Below are positions 32,399 to 41,286 of a stretch of DNA of 64,000 nt, piece after piece. The position numbers and the translations under genes were made by a program. The notes below the pieces were generated by a model that was given only the letters and a program-made list of their open reading frames with translations, did no database searches and was not told the origin of the DNA. The DNA is from Vibrio tapetis subsp. tapetis (GTDB lineage: Bacteria > Pseudomonadota > Gammaproteobacteria > Enterobacterales > Vibrionaceae): positions 3,724,453 through 3,788,452 of the forward strand of contig NZ_LT960611.1 in assembly GCF_900233005.1 (NCBI RefSeq), in the 5' to 3' direction. The first letter of the stretch is position 1, and each line of letters starts with the position of its first letter.

Positions 32399-33043
32399 TT
32401 ATTGATAAAATGAAAGTTGCAAAACTACTGCACCTACAATGCAAAACTGTTCAAAGTCATCAACCAATACATCGTGATAGTTTGAATTAAAGCTACGCAA
32501 TAATACTCCCTTGGGAGAGTGTTCTATAAATTTAATCCTTAGCATACCCTCATGATTTACAACGTATGTTTTCCCATCAATAGATTTTTTATTTTTAATA
32601 TCAATGCAAATTATAGAGCCATTCTTAAACTCCGGTTCCATGCTATCTCCTAAAACTCTCAAGCAAACTAAATCATCACTAACATGCACATTAAAAAAAC
32701 TTTTAGGTATCACCAATTCAAAATCAGCACGCTCTGTAGCTATAAAACAACCTTCACCAGCCGCAGCTTCAATATTTTCAAAATATGGCACAGTTAACAA
32801 TTCATCGTTACTCATATGCTTAATGCCAAAATTTATATCTGAGCTACGCCCATAAGTTAACCACTCCGAATCCACATTAAATATCTTACATAATTCAAAT
32901 AAACTATGCGCTTTAGGTTGAGAAGCTTCCAATTCCCATTTTGATATAGTTACAGCAGTAACTCCTATTTTTTTACCTAATTCTCTTTGAGTGAGCTTAG
33001 CATTTAACCTCAAGCTTTTAATTCTATCCGCAATTGTTTGCAT
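32399..33043 (-). CDS. CI/LexA-like repressor: XRE helix-turn-helix plus S24 peptidase
   Basis: A 214-residue protein. The N-terminal XRE domain is at residues 1-65 (LRLNAKLTQRELGKKIGVTA, then VTISKWELEASQP). The C-terminal S24 peptidase has an Ala-Gly cleavage site in IEAAAGEGCF, nucleophile Ser in LRVLGDSMEPEF, and base Lys in MLRIKFIEH. Repressors of this type self-cleave when RecA is activated, so the genes it controls respond to DNA damage. On a plasmid it probably governs transfer or its own operon. Together with the LexA-controlled dinI-like gene it ties this plasmid to SOS. The divergent intergenic region (33044-33275) should contain its operators. Confidence 0.85.
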   Translation of the reverse strand: MQTIADRIKSLRLNAKLTQRELGKKIGVTAVTISKWELEASQPKAHSLFELCKIFNVDSEWLTYGRSSDINFGIKHMSNDELLTVPYFENIEAAAGEGCFIATERADFELVIPKSFFNVHVSDDLVCLRVLGDSMEPEFKNGSIICIDIKNKKSIDGKTYVVNHEGMLRIKFIEHSPKGVLLRSFNSNYHDVLVDDFEQFCIVGAVVLQLSFYQ

Positions 33044-33275
33044 ATCTGTAGGTATTTTTTAATCTTATGATTCTACTATTCTCCCCTACATAGCAGAAAC
33101 TTATGTTTATATTGAGGTAAATAAAAGGTAACAAATACTATTGAAATAATCCTTTTGTTTACTTACAATGGCACCATGATCATCCATACAGCTATTATTT
33201 TCATTCCATTAGGCTTGATACCTAACTAGCTTTCGGTGATTCAGATTTTTTATACAAACCAAATAGGATCAACCT
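33044..33275. other. Intergenic region between repressor and transfer genes
   Basis: It contains AT-rich promoter-like sequence and copy D of the GAAGCCCAATGGAAC-type element (33198-33224, minus). No operator palindrome could be assigned with confidence. Confidence 0.4.
33198..33224 (-). repeat. GAAGCCCAATGGAAC-type repeat, copy D
   Basis: On the minus strand it reads AGGTATCAAGCCTAATGGAA, then TGAAAAT. It is the most diverged copy, lying between the repressor and the transfer-region start. Confidence 0.5.
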
Positions 33276-33460
33276 GTGCCTAACGAATCGAAGTCCATTA
33301 ACGTGAATGTTGCCGTTAATGAACAAAACAATCGACTTTTAATGGCATCTGCAAAAAAAATGGACGTGCAAAGCTACGCGAAGCAGAAGCAAGGCTGGCG
33401 CATCATTTAAACTTGTTTGGTGCTGATTGGGCGCAAGAGAAAACGCCCCGTAAAAAATAG
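33276..33460 (+). pseudogene. TraY-like relaxosome protein, frameshifted
   Basis: GTG start with AGGATC upstream. The first part reads VPNESKSINVNVAVNEQNNR, then LLMASAKK. A run of eight A's at 33353-33360 then shifts the frame, and the natural continuation NGRAKLREAEARLAHHLNLF, GADWAQEKTPRKK ends at 33460. The joined ~60-residue protein is a ribbon-helix-helix type typical of TraY, which binds oriT and helps the relaxase nick. As written the frame stops at 33410. Real inactivation, a sequencing error in the A-run, and slippage are all possible. Confidence 0.5.
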
Positions 33461-33752
33461 TTTTTTTGCCGCTGATTAGCTTATTTTCGGCTTAAAGACC
33501 AAGACACTATCTATGGTTAACACTATTCCTTGAGCGCCAAGAAGGGCGCGGGCTGGAATTAAAATGAGTCCAATAAATGCGTGCAAAACATTAAATTGGC
33601 TGAACCATAGAGACTCGCTGCTCTGGCCAAGTGGTATGAATTGTGTTCATACATAAGCAAAGAAACACAACACGGGTATTGAAAGATACCCGACTATTTT
33701 GAAATGCGGGTACTGCCCGCATCTCAAAGTAGGCGCTTTAGGAATCATCATC
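33461..33752. other. Intergenic region, possible oriT side
   Basis: No gene. It has small inverted repeats such as GTATGAATTGTGTTCATAC (33635-33653), CGGGTATTGAAAGATACCCG (33676-33695) and GCGGGTACTGCCCGC (33706-33720). Their position next to a TraY-like gene and the transfer operon suits an oriT or promoter region. Confidence 0.4.
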
Positions 33753-34241
33753 ATGCTCAGAATTATGTACGGCATACTCCCTTTTGACAGCCAGCTCATG
33801 CTTGGCGACATGACACAGAAAAACCAATTTAAAAAACTAGCGGGGCTTTCTTTTCAAGAGCACGCCATCATCAATGTCAAATTTATTGCAGATACGACCG
33901 AAGGGCTCATTTTCGCCGCGTTGATTGCGCATAATAACCAAGTCAATTATCCCCCCTTTCATGGAAGAATTGACACGATACACATTGATGGTAGGCAGCG
34001 TCGGTTTTCTACCAACCCGATGAAGCAAACAATCATTCCAACCCCCACCCCCATAACACCACACAAACCAACACGTAAAACAAATCGTGGACAAGGGGAG
34101 TGTCAATGCCTGAGTAATGCAGAAAAAAAACGATACCGAAAAGAAAAAAATCTCACGTTGAGTAAGAAAAACTGGAAACAATTTCTGCGAAAACGTAAAT
34201 CAGTGATCGACCAGATCAACAAGAACAAAGAAATACATTAA
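33753..34241 (+). CDS. Hypothetical protein before the transfer operon, 162 aa
   Basis: The start at 33753 has AGGA upstream; the longer frame begins in a hairpin and is less likely. It is a soluble N-terminal domain (MLRIMYGILPFDSQLMLGDM onward) followed by a Pro-rich linker (PTPTPITPHKPTRK) and a very basic helical tail (KKRYRKEKNLTLSKKNWKQF). The basic tail suggests nucleic-acid contact. No family recognised. Confidence 0.45.
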   Translation: MLRIMYGILPFDSQLMLGDMTQKNQFKKLAGLSFQEHAIINVKFIADTTEGLIFAALIAHNNQVNYPPFHGRIDTIHIDGRQRRFSTNPMKQTIIPTPTPITPHKPTRKTNRGQGECQCLSNAEKKRYRKEKNLTLSKKNWKQFLRKRKSVIDQINKNKEIH

Positions 34242-34356
34242 CCCCCTTACCCTTCAAGCTCGCTTTTGGCTGCGATAACGAGGCCACGCCTCTTGTCGAG
34301 ACAAAAGGAGTACCGAGTCAGCGGAGCACTTAGCTCAATCGCAATAGAAAGGCCAG

Positions 34357-34388
34357 GTGAAAGGGGCCGCCTGCGCGGCGCTTTTCAC
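34357..34388 (+). promoter_or_regulatory. Strong GC-rich hairpin in the traA leader
   Basis: GTGAAAGGGGCCGCC pairs with GGCGCTTTTCAC around tgcgc, ~70 bp before the traA start. It is either a terminator of the upstream gene or a leader structure of the transfer operon. Confidence 0.5.
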
Positions 34389-34460
34389 ATGGTATTCATA
34401 CCCCTCTTTCACGCACACCCAAGCCTTAAGGCTTTTACTCATAAAAAAGGAAATCATCCC

Positions 34461-34748
34461 ATGAAATGTAACTCACAACGCGCTCTGGCTGTTGGCGTGG
34501 CCGTCGGGCTTGGCGCCCTCTTGGTCACTCAACCCACGCTCGCCGCCGATTTGTTTGCCGGTGGCAAGCAAGCGGTCAAAGACACCGCCGGCAAAGGCTC
34601 TTTGGTCGAAACCGCCATGCTCGGCACTGGCCTACTTGGCGCCGTGGTGACCGGACTCATGACGCGTAACTGGTTCGCCGCCCTCGGCGGATTTGCCGGA
34701 GGCTCCATCTTATGGAACGTCGGCGCCCCAATGGTCGGACTCGGCTAA
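34461..34748 (+). CDS. traA: F-type conjugative pilin TraA
   Basis: The ATG at 34461 follows AAAAGGAAATC. The 95-residue precursor has a long signal sequence (ALAVGVAVGLGALLVTQPTL, cleavage after AA) and a short mature pilin with two hydrophobic helices (LVETAMLGTGLLGAVVTGLM and ALGGFAGGSILWNVGA). It is the subunit of the mating pilus of an F-type type IV secretion system. It is the first gene of the operon traA-L-E-K-B with close spacing. Confidence 0.8.
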   Translation: MKCNSQRALAVGVAVGLGALLVTQPTLAADLFAGGKQAVKDTAGKGSLVETAMLGTGLLGAVVTGLMTRNWFAALGGFAGGSILWNVGAPMVGLG

Positions 34749-34757
34749 GGAGATCTC

Positions 34758-35060
34758 ATGGAAGATCCTCATCAGTTTTTTGCGGTCCCCAAACACATGA
34801 ACAAAGGACGCCGCCTCGTCGGCTTCCCCATGGATGAAGTGCTGCCAGCGTTTGTCACCTTTGGCCTCGCGTTTTGGCTTGGACACGAAATGATTGGCAT
34901 GGTGATAGCCATGGCGTGGTTCGGGGGATTGCGCTACATCAAATCCCAATACGGGGATCACATCATCGCGCAAGCCAGCTATTGGTGGGGGGCTTCCTTT
35001 ATGAAGCGCGTGTTATTCACGCGCACCCCCGCCGCCTCCAAACGCTACTGGATATATTAA
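34758..35060 (+). CDS. traL: Conjugative transfer protein TraL
   Basis: 100 residues, 9 bp after traA. The N-terminal DPHQFFAVPKHMNKGRRLVG and two membrane helices (VLPAFVTFGLAFWLGHEMIG, MVIAMAWFGGL) match TraL, an inner-membrane subunit of the F-type secretion channel related to VirB3. The size is normal. Confidence 0.88.
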   Translation: MEDPHQFFAVPKHMNKGRRLVGFPMDEVLPAFVTFGLAFWLGHEMIGMVIAMAWFGGLRYIKSQYGDHIIAQASYWWGASFMKRVLFTRTPAASKRYWIY

Positions 35061-35069
35061 AGGCCGTTT

Positions 35070-35645
35070 ATGGACAGTTTCATCAAACAAGACAAACTGG
35101 CGATAAAAAGCCTGCTCAATCTTTTTTTGAGCCTCGGCTTTCTTGCCATGCTCCTCACCAATCTGGTGCTCGGTTTTTCGGTGTACCAAGCCCTCACCCA
35201 TAAAAGCCGCACCCTTGTGCCCCCGGTGATATCAAAAGCCTTCTCTTTGTCGGACTCCCAAGTGGATGCGCCCTACTTAGAGCAAATGGCCGATTACTTT
35301 TTGTATCTCAAACTCAACGTCACCCCAGGCAACGTCGGTCGGCAATACGGCCAACTGCTGGAATACGTAGACGAAGGCAGTTGGGCCACCTTTCAACCCA
35401 ATCTGCTGCGAGAAGCGGGCGCCATCAAAAAGGGCAACATCAGCAGCCAGTTCGCTGCAAGCACGTTCACGATTAACCTTGATGAGTTGAAAGTGCACGT
35501 AAAAGGAACGCTAACCAAACACGTAGGCACGCGCACGCTGCCCGCGGAGAGTAAATGGTATCAAGTCAACCTGACCTACCACCATGGCGTACTCGCCCTT
35601 CAATCCATCCAAACTCTAGAGGCCACCGACCATGCATCGCCCTAA
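35070..35645 (+). CDS. traE: Conjugative transfer protein TraE
   Basis: 191 residues with one N-terminal membrane anchor (LLNLFLSLGFLAMLLTNLVL) and a periplasmic domain. It corresponds to TraE (VirB5/VirB8-like) of F-type systems, an inner-membrane scaffold of the pilus assembly complex. It overlaps the start of traK by 14 bp. Confidence 0.88.
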   Translation: MDSFIKQDKLAIKSLLNLFLSLGFLAMLLTNLVLGFSVYQALTHKSRTLVPPVISKAFSLSDSQVDAPYLEQMADYFLYLKLNVTPGNVGRQYGQLLEYVDEGSWATFQPNLLREAGAIKKGNISSQFAASTFTINLDELKVHVKGTLTKHVGTRTLPAESKWYQVNLTYHHGVLALQSIQTLEATDHASP

Positions 35646-36423
35646 TGTCTTTCCCCCAACGCGCACTCGGTTTTATCCCCCGTTTTACACACGGTTGTGC
35701 TTACTGCTCTTTCTCTTGAGCACTCCACTCATGGCGCAAGCCCAAAACGCAGAAAAAGTGACTTACCCCTTTAGTAATGGCGACACCATCCCTTTATCTC
35801 TGTCTTCCATTAACCTCAACCGGCTCGTGGTGGCCAATGACCGAATTTTATCCATCGTGTGCCCGCAAGGCTTTTGCACCTCATCGGGCAACCAAAAAGA
35901 CGCCTCCGGCTCCATCACCTTAAAAATCAACATTGCTCTGCCCTTTACCGCGCATTTGACCACCGAAAAAGGGCGCTTGTTCGCGCTGTTCATCAGCCCC
36001 AAAGCCACCCCGGGCTTCGTGTCCGAATTTACGTGGGCGCAGTCTCATTTAGAGCAAGACAGTGTCATGCAAACCAGCGCCGATTACCCCAAGGGCCTGA
36101 CACGACTCACCAAGGCCATGATGCGCTTTGTCCATGACAAAGCGCCGATTGAGGGATTTAGCCAGCACCCGGTAGATCCCGCCACGTTACCAGACGATGA
36201 CGCAGCGCTGGCCGTCATCCCCACCACCGTGTTTGTCGGCCGCGATTACTCGGGCATCATTTACACCCTGCGCAACCAAACCCAAACCCTTATGACGCTC
36301 ACCACCGCGCAATTTTACAGCGATTCCGCGCGCAGTGCGGCGCTTGAAGCTTACGAGCTGGCTCCTGGAGCCAGCACCACCTTATACCTCATCACCGGGG
36401 GAGGCGCCGCGCATGTTCGATAA
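35632..36423 (+). CDS. traK: Conjugative transfer protein TraK (outer-membrane secretin-like)
   Basis: 263 residues with an N-terminal signal peptide (LCLLLFLLSTPLMAQAQ). The body has the VirB9-like beta-rich pattern of TraK (DTIPLSLSSINLNRLVVAND, FVGRDYSGIIYTLRNQTQTL). TraK forms the outer-membrane core complex with TraV and TraB. The stop overlaps the traB start. Confidence 0.88.
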   Translation: MHRPNVFPPTRTRFYPPFYTRLCLLLFLLSTPLMAQAQNAEKVTYPFSNGDTIPLSLSSINLNRLVVANDRILSIVCPQGFCTSSGNQKDASGSITLKINIALPFTAHLTTEKGRLFALFISPKATPGFVSEFTWAQSHLEQDSVMQTSADYPKGLTRLTKAMMRFVHDKAPIEGFSQHPVDPATLPDDDAALAVIPTTVFVGRDYSGIIYTLRNQTQTLMTLTTAQFYSDSARSAALEAYELAPGASTTLYLITGGGAAHVR

Positions 36424-36930
36424 CACCAAAGACCGATTAAGCCGCGTGGGACGCACCTTCTTTAAAGACCGTGACGGGGACTTTGACCAAGGCGAGCGCA
36501 TCAACCAAGCCACGCACTCCCGCAACCTCATCATCACTGTGGTTATCTTGGCGGCGCTCGCCTTAGCGGGCGCGCTGGTCTGGCAAATGACGCGAGAGGC
36601 CACCTCGGTTGAGCCCGTCACCCAAGTGGGCTTTGGCGCCGTGGTCGGTGACGACTTCACCGAAAAAGACAACCAATCCGCCCTCACCGCGCAGCAGCTT
36701 AAAATCAACCAGCTAGAGCAATCCCTGATTAAGTTTGAAAGTACGCTGGGGCGCTTTGGCGACAGTCTCACCGCAGAGCTTAAAAACATCGAGCAGGCGA
36801 GCGCGCGCAATCAAAGCTCGACCTTGAGTGAGCTTGAGCGAAAAATGCAAGACAAACTGGCGGAAATCGACGCCCTCAAAACGCAACTCACCACGCAGTG
36901 GCAAGAGGCGAAGAAACCGGCAGGCCAAGG
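36413..36930 (+). pseudogene. traB: traB 5' part, truncated at the unreadable region
   Basis: The ATG at 36413 overlaps the traK stop. About 170 residues are readable: a cytoplasmic start (MFDNTKDRLSRVGRTFFKDR), one membrane anchor (LIITVVILAALALAGALVW), and a coiled coil (QLKINQLEQSLIKFESTLGR onward). This fits TraB (VirB10-like), the channel core protein that spans both membranes, usually about 450 residues. After ~36920 the frame degrades by clusters of single-base changes and homopolymer inflation, so the rest of the gene is lost or unreadable here. Confidence 0.75.
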
Positions 36931-38083
36931 CGCGTCAGCCGACGTCTATTCTGGCCGAAATTTGTGGGGAGAATGCCCCTGCCCCCTCGCCCGTCGGGTC
37001 GTGGAGGGCAAAACAACTCCAAACAGGGGGGAATTTCAATACCAAGGGAAAAAACAACGTCCCGTTTTGCCCCGGAAGGGTTTTGAACAGTTTTCAGGTT
37101 TCCACTGGGCCGGCCCAAGGAAGAAAGAAAACGCCCCCCCTCCGCGCCCCCGTTTAAAAAACTTCCTGGGCCAACCCCACCCCCTTTTTTTGAACCCCCG
37201 GGGGGGGCCACCCGGGGGGGCCGGGGGAATAGCCAAAACCCCCGGGGGTTTTTTTTAAGGCCAAAGGGGAAAATTCCGGGGCCCCCCCCTGGGTGTTTTT
37301 CCCCAAAAACCCCTTGAAAAAGCCCCGGGGTTTTTTTTTTGCCCCAAAAACGGGGTAAAAAAAACCCTCTCAAAAAAAATTTTACCCCGCCGGGCTGGGG
37401 TCCCCCGCCCTCCCCCCCCCCCCCCCCCTCCTCCCGGTTTATTTTAATGGGGGGGGGAGAGAAAAAAATCTTTCCCCTTCCCCTTCCCCCCGGATCCGCT
37501 GGCGGGCGGGGGGGGCCTGTCTTGATATTTTTGGGGCTTTTTTTCCCTCCGGGGGGGAGAGAGAGGGGGGGTGGGGGTCAATAAGTTTTTTTTTTTTTTT
37601 TCTTTTTTTTTTTAGGTGTTTTTTTTTTCTCCACCCCCTTTTTTTTTTTCCCAACTATTTTTTGAAGAAAGAAAAAAAAAAAAAAAAAACCAACATATTT
37701 TTTTCAAATGAAGAGAAAAATTTTTCGCCCCCTTTTTTTAAAAATTTTTTCTTCACTTTTTTTTTTTTTTTTAAAACAAAAGTTTCAGGGATTTTTGTGT
37801 TTGTGGAAGGCCCTTTTTTTTTCCCTTTTTCGGAATTTTTTTTTTTTTTAAGTTTCAAAACCTTTTTTTTGTAACTCCCCCTTTCCAACCAAAATTTTTT
37901 GATTTAAATCCTATTTGAACAAAAATTTTTATTCCCCCCAGTTAGGCAAAGGGAAGGGTGAATAAGTTAAAATCTTTTAGGACCTTGTTTTTGAATTTCT
38001 TTAATTGGCAGGGGTATTCTTATATTAACCATTCCTTAAAGTAAACCAACTTAAGGCCCTTTTAGGTAGGGAACATAAAATTG
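36931..38083. other. Low-quality sequence or assembly artefact
   Basis: The sequence turns into long runs of C, G, A and T with almost no normal complexity (for example poly-C near 37415-37430 and poly-T/A from 37585 to 37870). Its left edge is corrupted traB, with words still recognisable in mixed frames. Its right edge becomes readable near 37980-38080, where qatA starts. No bacterial DNA of this composition is expected. It most likely reflects a poor read or forced join. Frames called inside it are meaningless. Confidence 0.85.
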
Positions 38084-38917
38084 CTGTGGCCAGATAAAGG
38101 AATCTAGTGTAGACCTGCTCAATTACCAATCCATAAGCAAAGCAATCATAACATTACTTAGTGATCAGCAAAGGCTACCTGTCTCTATCGGTATTCATGG
38201 TGATTGGGGTGCTGGTAAATCATCTGTTTTGTCTATGATTGAGCAGTCCTATAAAGACGATGAAAAAACGGTATGTGTTAGATTTAACTCATGGCTATAT
38301 CAGGGTCTTGAAGACGCTCAAACTGCATTAATGCAACAAATTACAAGTGATTTGGTAAAAAGCAGATCATCTGTCGAGGGCTTAAGAGCATCAGCAGACT
38401 CCTTTTTAAAAAGAGTTAATTGGTTTAAAACAGCAAAGACAGTCGCTAACTGGGGAGTTACAGCTTTAAGTGGAGTTCCGACACCAGCCACAATGCAAGA
38501 TTTATCAGCAATAGTGGATAACCTAACGAACAAAGCAGAAAACTTAGGAAAAGAAGAACTTTCGAAAGGATTGGCGGAGCTTAAAGGGTGTATTGGAAGT
38601 GCCGACAATAAGCAAGTTGTAACTGAAATAACAGAGTTCAGACAAGAGTATAAAAAACTACTAAAAACTGCGGAGATAGACAGACTAATAATCTTAGTCG
38701 ATGATCTTGACCGCTGCTTGCCTGATACGGCGATAGCAACATTAGAAGCAATGAAATTGTTTTTATTTATGCCAAACACTGCTTTCATTATCGCAGCAGA
38801 TGAAACAATGATCGAGTACTCAGTCCGTCGCCATTTCCCTAGTTTGTCCGAGGAAGTAGGTGGAATGGCTTATACACGAAACTACCTCGAAAAACTGATA
38901 CAAATCCCATTCAGGAT

Positions 38918-40222
38918 GAGGCTGTAACAGATTCTGTGTAACTGCCATTTAGTTAACGTGTTTATCGAGACGTTCCTCGAACTCGATAATAAACCGACTC
39001 ATAGCCTGACGCCAGTTTTGAATGGGCATCGTCCATTTCTTGCTGGCGTCTTTGATTGCTAAGTACACCATTTTGGTTGCGGCCTCATCGTTAGGGAAGA
39101 TCTTCCGCTTTTTTAGTGCTTTACGGATCACGCTATTGAGAGACTCAATAGCATTGGTTGTGTAGATGGCTCTACGGATATCTTCTGGGTAGTTGAAGAG
39201 CGTGTTGAGGTTCTGCCAGTGATTGCGCCAGGACTTAGATATTTGCGGATATTGCCCATCCCAGACTTCGCCAAAGCGCTCCAGTTCGAGTAGAGCCTCA
39301 TCTTCTGTAGTAGAGCGATACACTCGTTTCAGGTCGGCAGTCACCGCCTTATAGTCTTTCCAAGACACATACTTCAATGAGTTCCGCACCATATGGACGA
39401 TACAAAGCTGAATATGCGTTTGGGGGAAGACAGTATTGATAGCGTCAGGAAAGCCCTTCAATCCATCTACACACGCAATAAGGATATCTTCAACACCACG
39501 TTGATTGAGTTCAGTTAGAACACTCAGCCAAAACTTAGCCCCCTCGTTTTCGGCTATCCACATGCCCATTAGCTCTTTCTGACCATCGGTGTTAATACCT
39601 AAAGCAAGGAAAATCGACTTATTGATGATACGCTTGTCTTGACGGATCTTGACCACAATACAATCGAGATAAACGATAGGATAAATGGCATCGAGTGGCC
39701 TTGATTGCCACTCCACTATTTCTTCTATCACCGCATTTGTGACGCGCGATACGAGGCTGGGTGATATCTCCGCACCGTACCACTCATCGAAAGCGTTTAC
39801 GATGTCGCGCGTACTCATTCCTTGGGCGTAGAGCCACAAGATTTTGTCATCCATAGAGGTAAATCGTGATTGGTGTTTTTTGACTAGCTTGGGGTCAAAC
39901 GAGCCAAGGCGATCCCGAGGTGTATCGAGTTCAAACTCGCCATCTTCGGTTTTTACGCGTTTGCTACTCTTTCCATTGCGGCTATTATTCGATCTAGAGG
40001 GTTGGTGTTTTTCATAGCCAAGATGCTCATCCATTTCCGCATTGAGTGCGGCCTCAACCGTAATTTTTTTCAGCATTTGGCTGAACTCAGTTAAGTCCTC
40101 AGGGGTTTTAATTCCTTTTGCTGCTTCCTTGGCGAAAGCTTCAAGCTCTTTCTTGTTCATATTGCCTATCCTTAGCCTTTAAGGCTTAGTTTAGGCAATT
40201 ACACAGAAATTGAGACAGTCTC
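38918..40222 (-). mobile_element. Complete IS256-family insertion with 8-bp target duplication
   Basis: The 1305-bp element has imperfect ~29-bp terminal inverted repeats (left GAGGCTGTAACAGATTCTGT, then GTAACTGCC; right complement GAGACTGTCTCAATTTCTGT, then GTAATTGCC). It is flanked by exact TTCAGGAT duplicates at 38910-38917 and 40223-40230. The perfect duplication shows a single insertion event in qatA with no later rearrangement. Confidence 0.95.
38949..40160 (-). CDS. IS256-family transposase
   Basis: 403 residues, full length (family Mutator-type DDE). The catalytic positions are in YPIVYLDCIVVKIRQD, LIACVDGLKGFPDAI, and the C-terminal TTNAIESLNSVIRKALKKRK. The start MNKKELEAFAKEAAKGIKTP lies near the right repeat. 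It is intact, so the element may be active and able to excise or move. Confidence 0.93.
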   Translation of the reverse strand: MNKKELEAFAKEAAKGIKTPEDLTEFSQMLKKITVEAALNAEMDEHLGYEKHQPSRSNNSRNGKSSKRVKTEDGEFELDTPRDRLGSFDPKLVKKHQSRFTSMDDKILWLYAQGMSTRDIVNAFDEWYGAEISPSLVSRVTNAVIEEIVEWQSRPLDAIYPIVYLDCIVVKIRQDKRIINKSIFLALGINTDGQKELMGMWIAENEGAKFWLSVLTELNQRGVEDILIACVDGLKGFPDAINTVFPQTHIQLCIVHMVRNSLKYVSWKDYKAVTADLKRVYRSTTEDEALLELERFGEVWDGQYPQISKSWRNHWQNLNTLFNYPEDIRRAIYTTNAIESLNSVIRKALKKRKIFPNDEAATKMVYLAIKDASKKWTMPIQNWRQAMSRFIIEFEERLDKHVN

Positions 40223-41286
40223 TTCAGGATTCCAGCTCTTAACGAAAATGAAACGTCGATCTACCTAGCTCTACTTATATCCGAAAGTGTCTGTAAACAA
40301 GATAGCCATGAATTCGATATAGTTCTTGAGCATGCCCGCACAATCATGAAAGAACCTTGGGCTAAAGGAAGTATTTCTACTGAACAATTTGAGAGTTGGA
40401 CAGGAAAAACTTTGTCCAAAGAAAATAAAGAACTGTTTTTCATGGCATCACAAATTGCTCCAGCCTTAAACTTAGGTACGAAGGGGAATCCCCGTCAAAT
40501 CAAACGTTTTTTAAATGCATTTATGACTAGGCTTTTAGTTGCCGAAAGCGCTGGCTATAAAGATGCTATCAAAGAAAATATACTGATTAAACTGATGCTA
40601 TTAGAAAGATTTAATCCAAACGCATATGAGCTACTTAGGCTAGATAGCTTGAGCAACCATGAAGGCTTGCCTCTTTCACTAAAAATTCAAGAACACTCCA
40701 TTTTCAACAATACAGAAGAAATATCTGATCCACTATCGACTCAGAAACCACTATTTGATACTGAGAAAGACTCTTGGCTTGCTAACTGGATTAAAATTGA
40801 CCCACCATTATCCGATATAAATCTAGCCCCATACTTCTTCCTGACAAGAGAAAAAGTAAGATTTGTAGGCTTAACACACAGTAATGAGTTAATTGAACGA
40901 TCACTCAAACTTCTCTCAGGTAGCGCTTTAGAAGTTTCCAGTGCACAAAGTACTGTAGAGCAACTATCGGCTGATGATGCCGAAAAACTAATGGAGCTTT
41001 TAATTACAAAAATCCATGGATCTTCGAATCCACAAAAAACCCCCGACTACTACTTTGGAGCAATCCTTATATGTAAATGCTTCAAAGAACTCCAATTAAA
41101 ACTGCTTCGAGGCATTGCAGATATTCCTGAGCGTAACATTGGAACATGGGCGGTTTCTGGTTGGGAGCGAGCAGAATTAAATGATGATGCTCGAAAAGAA
41201 CTAACAGAATTGCTCAAAAATTGGTCAGACGCTGACAATGCAATCCTTGCCGCAACCGCTAAGCAGCAACTAAAGAAGGATAAGTA

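Noticed and set aside
23861..33224. Integron attC sites as explanation of the five dispersed repeats
   Set aside because: The copies lack paired R and L boxes (RYYYAAC and GTTRRRY) at proper distance, and no cassette or integron integrase is present.
37339..37888. Several frames of 70-80 codons on both strands
   Set aside because: They consist of homopolymer-coded Lys, Phe, Pro and Gly runs within the unreadable block and are not genes.
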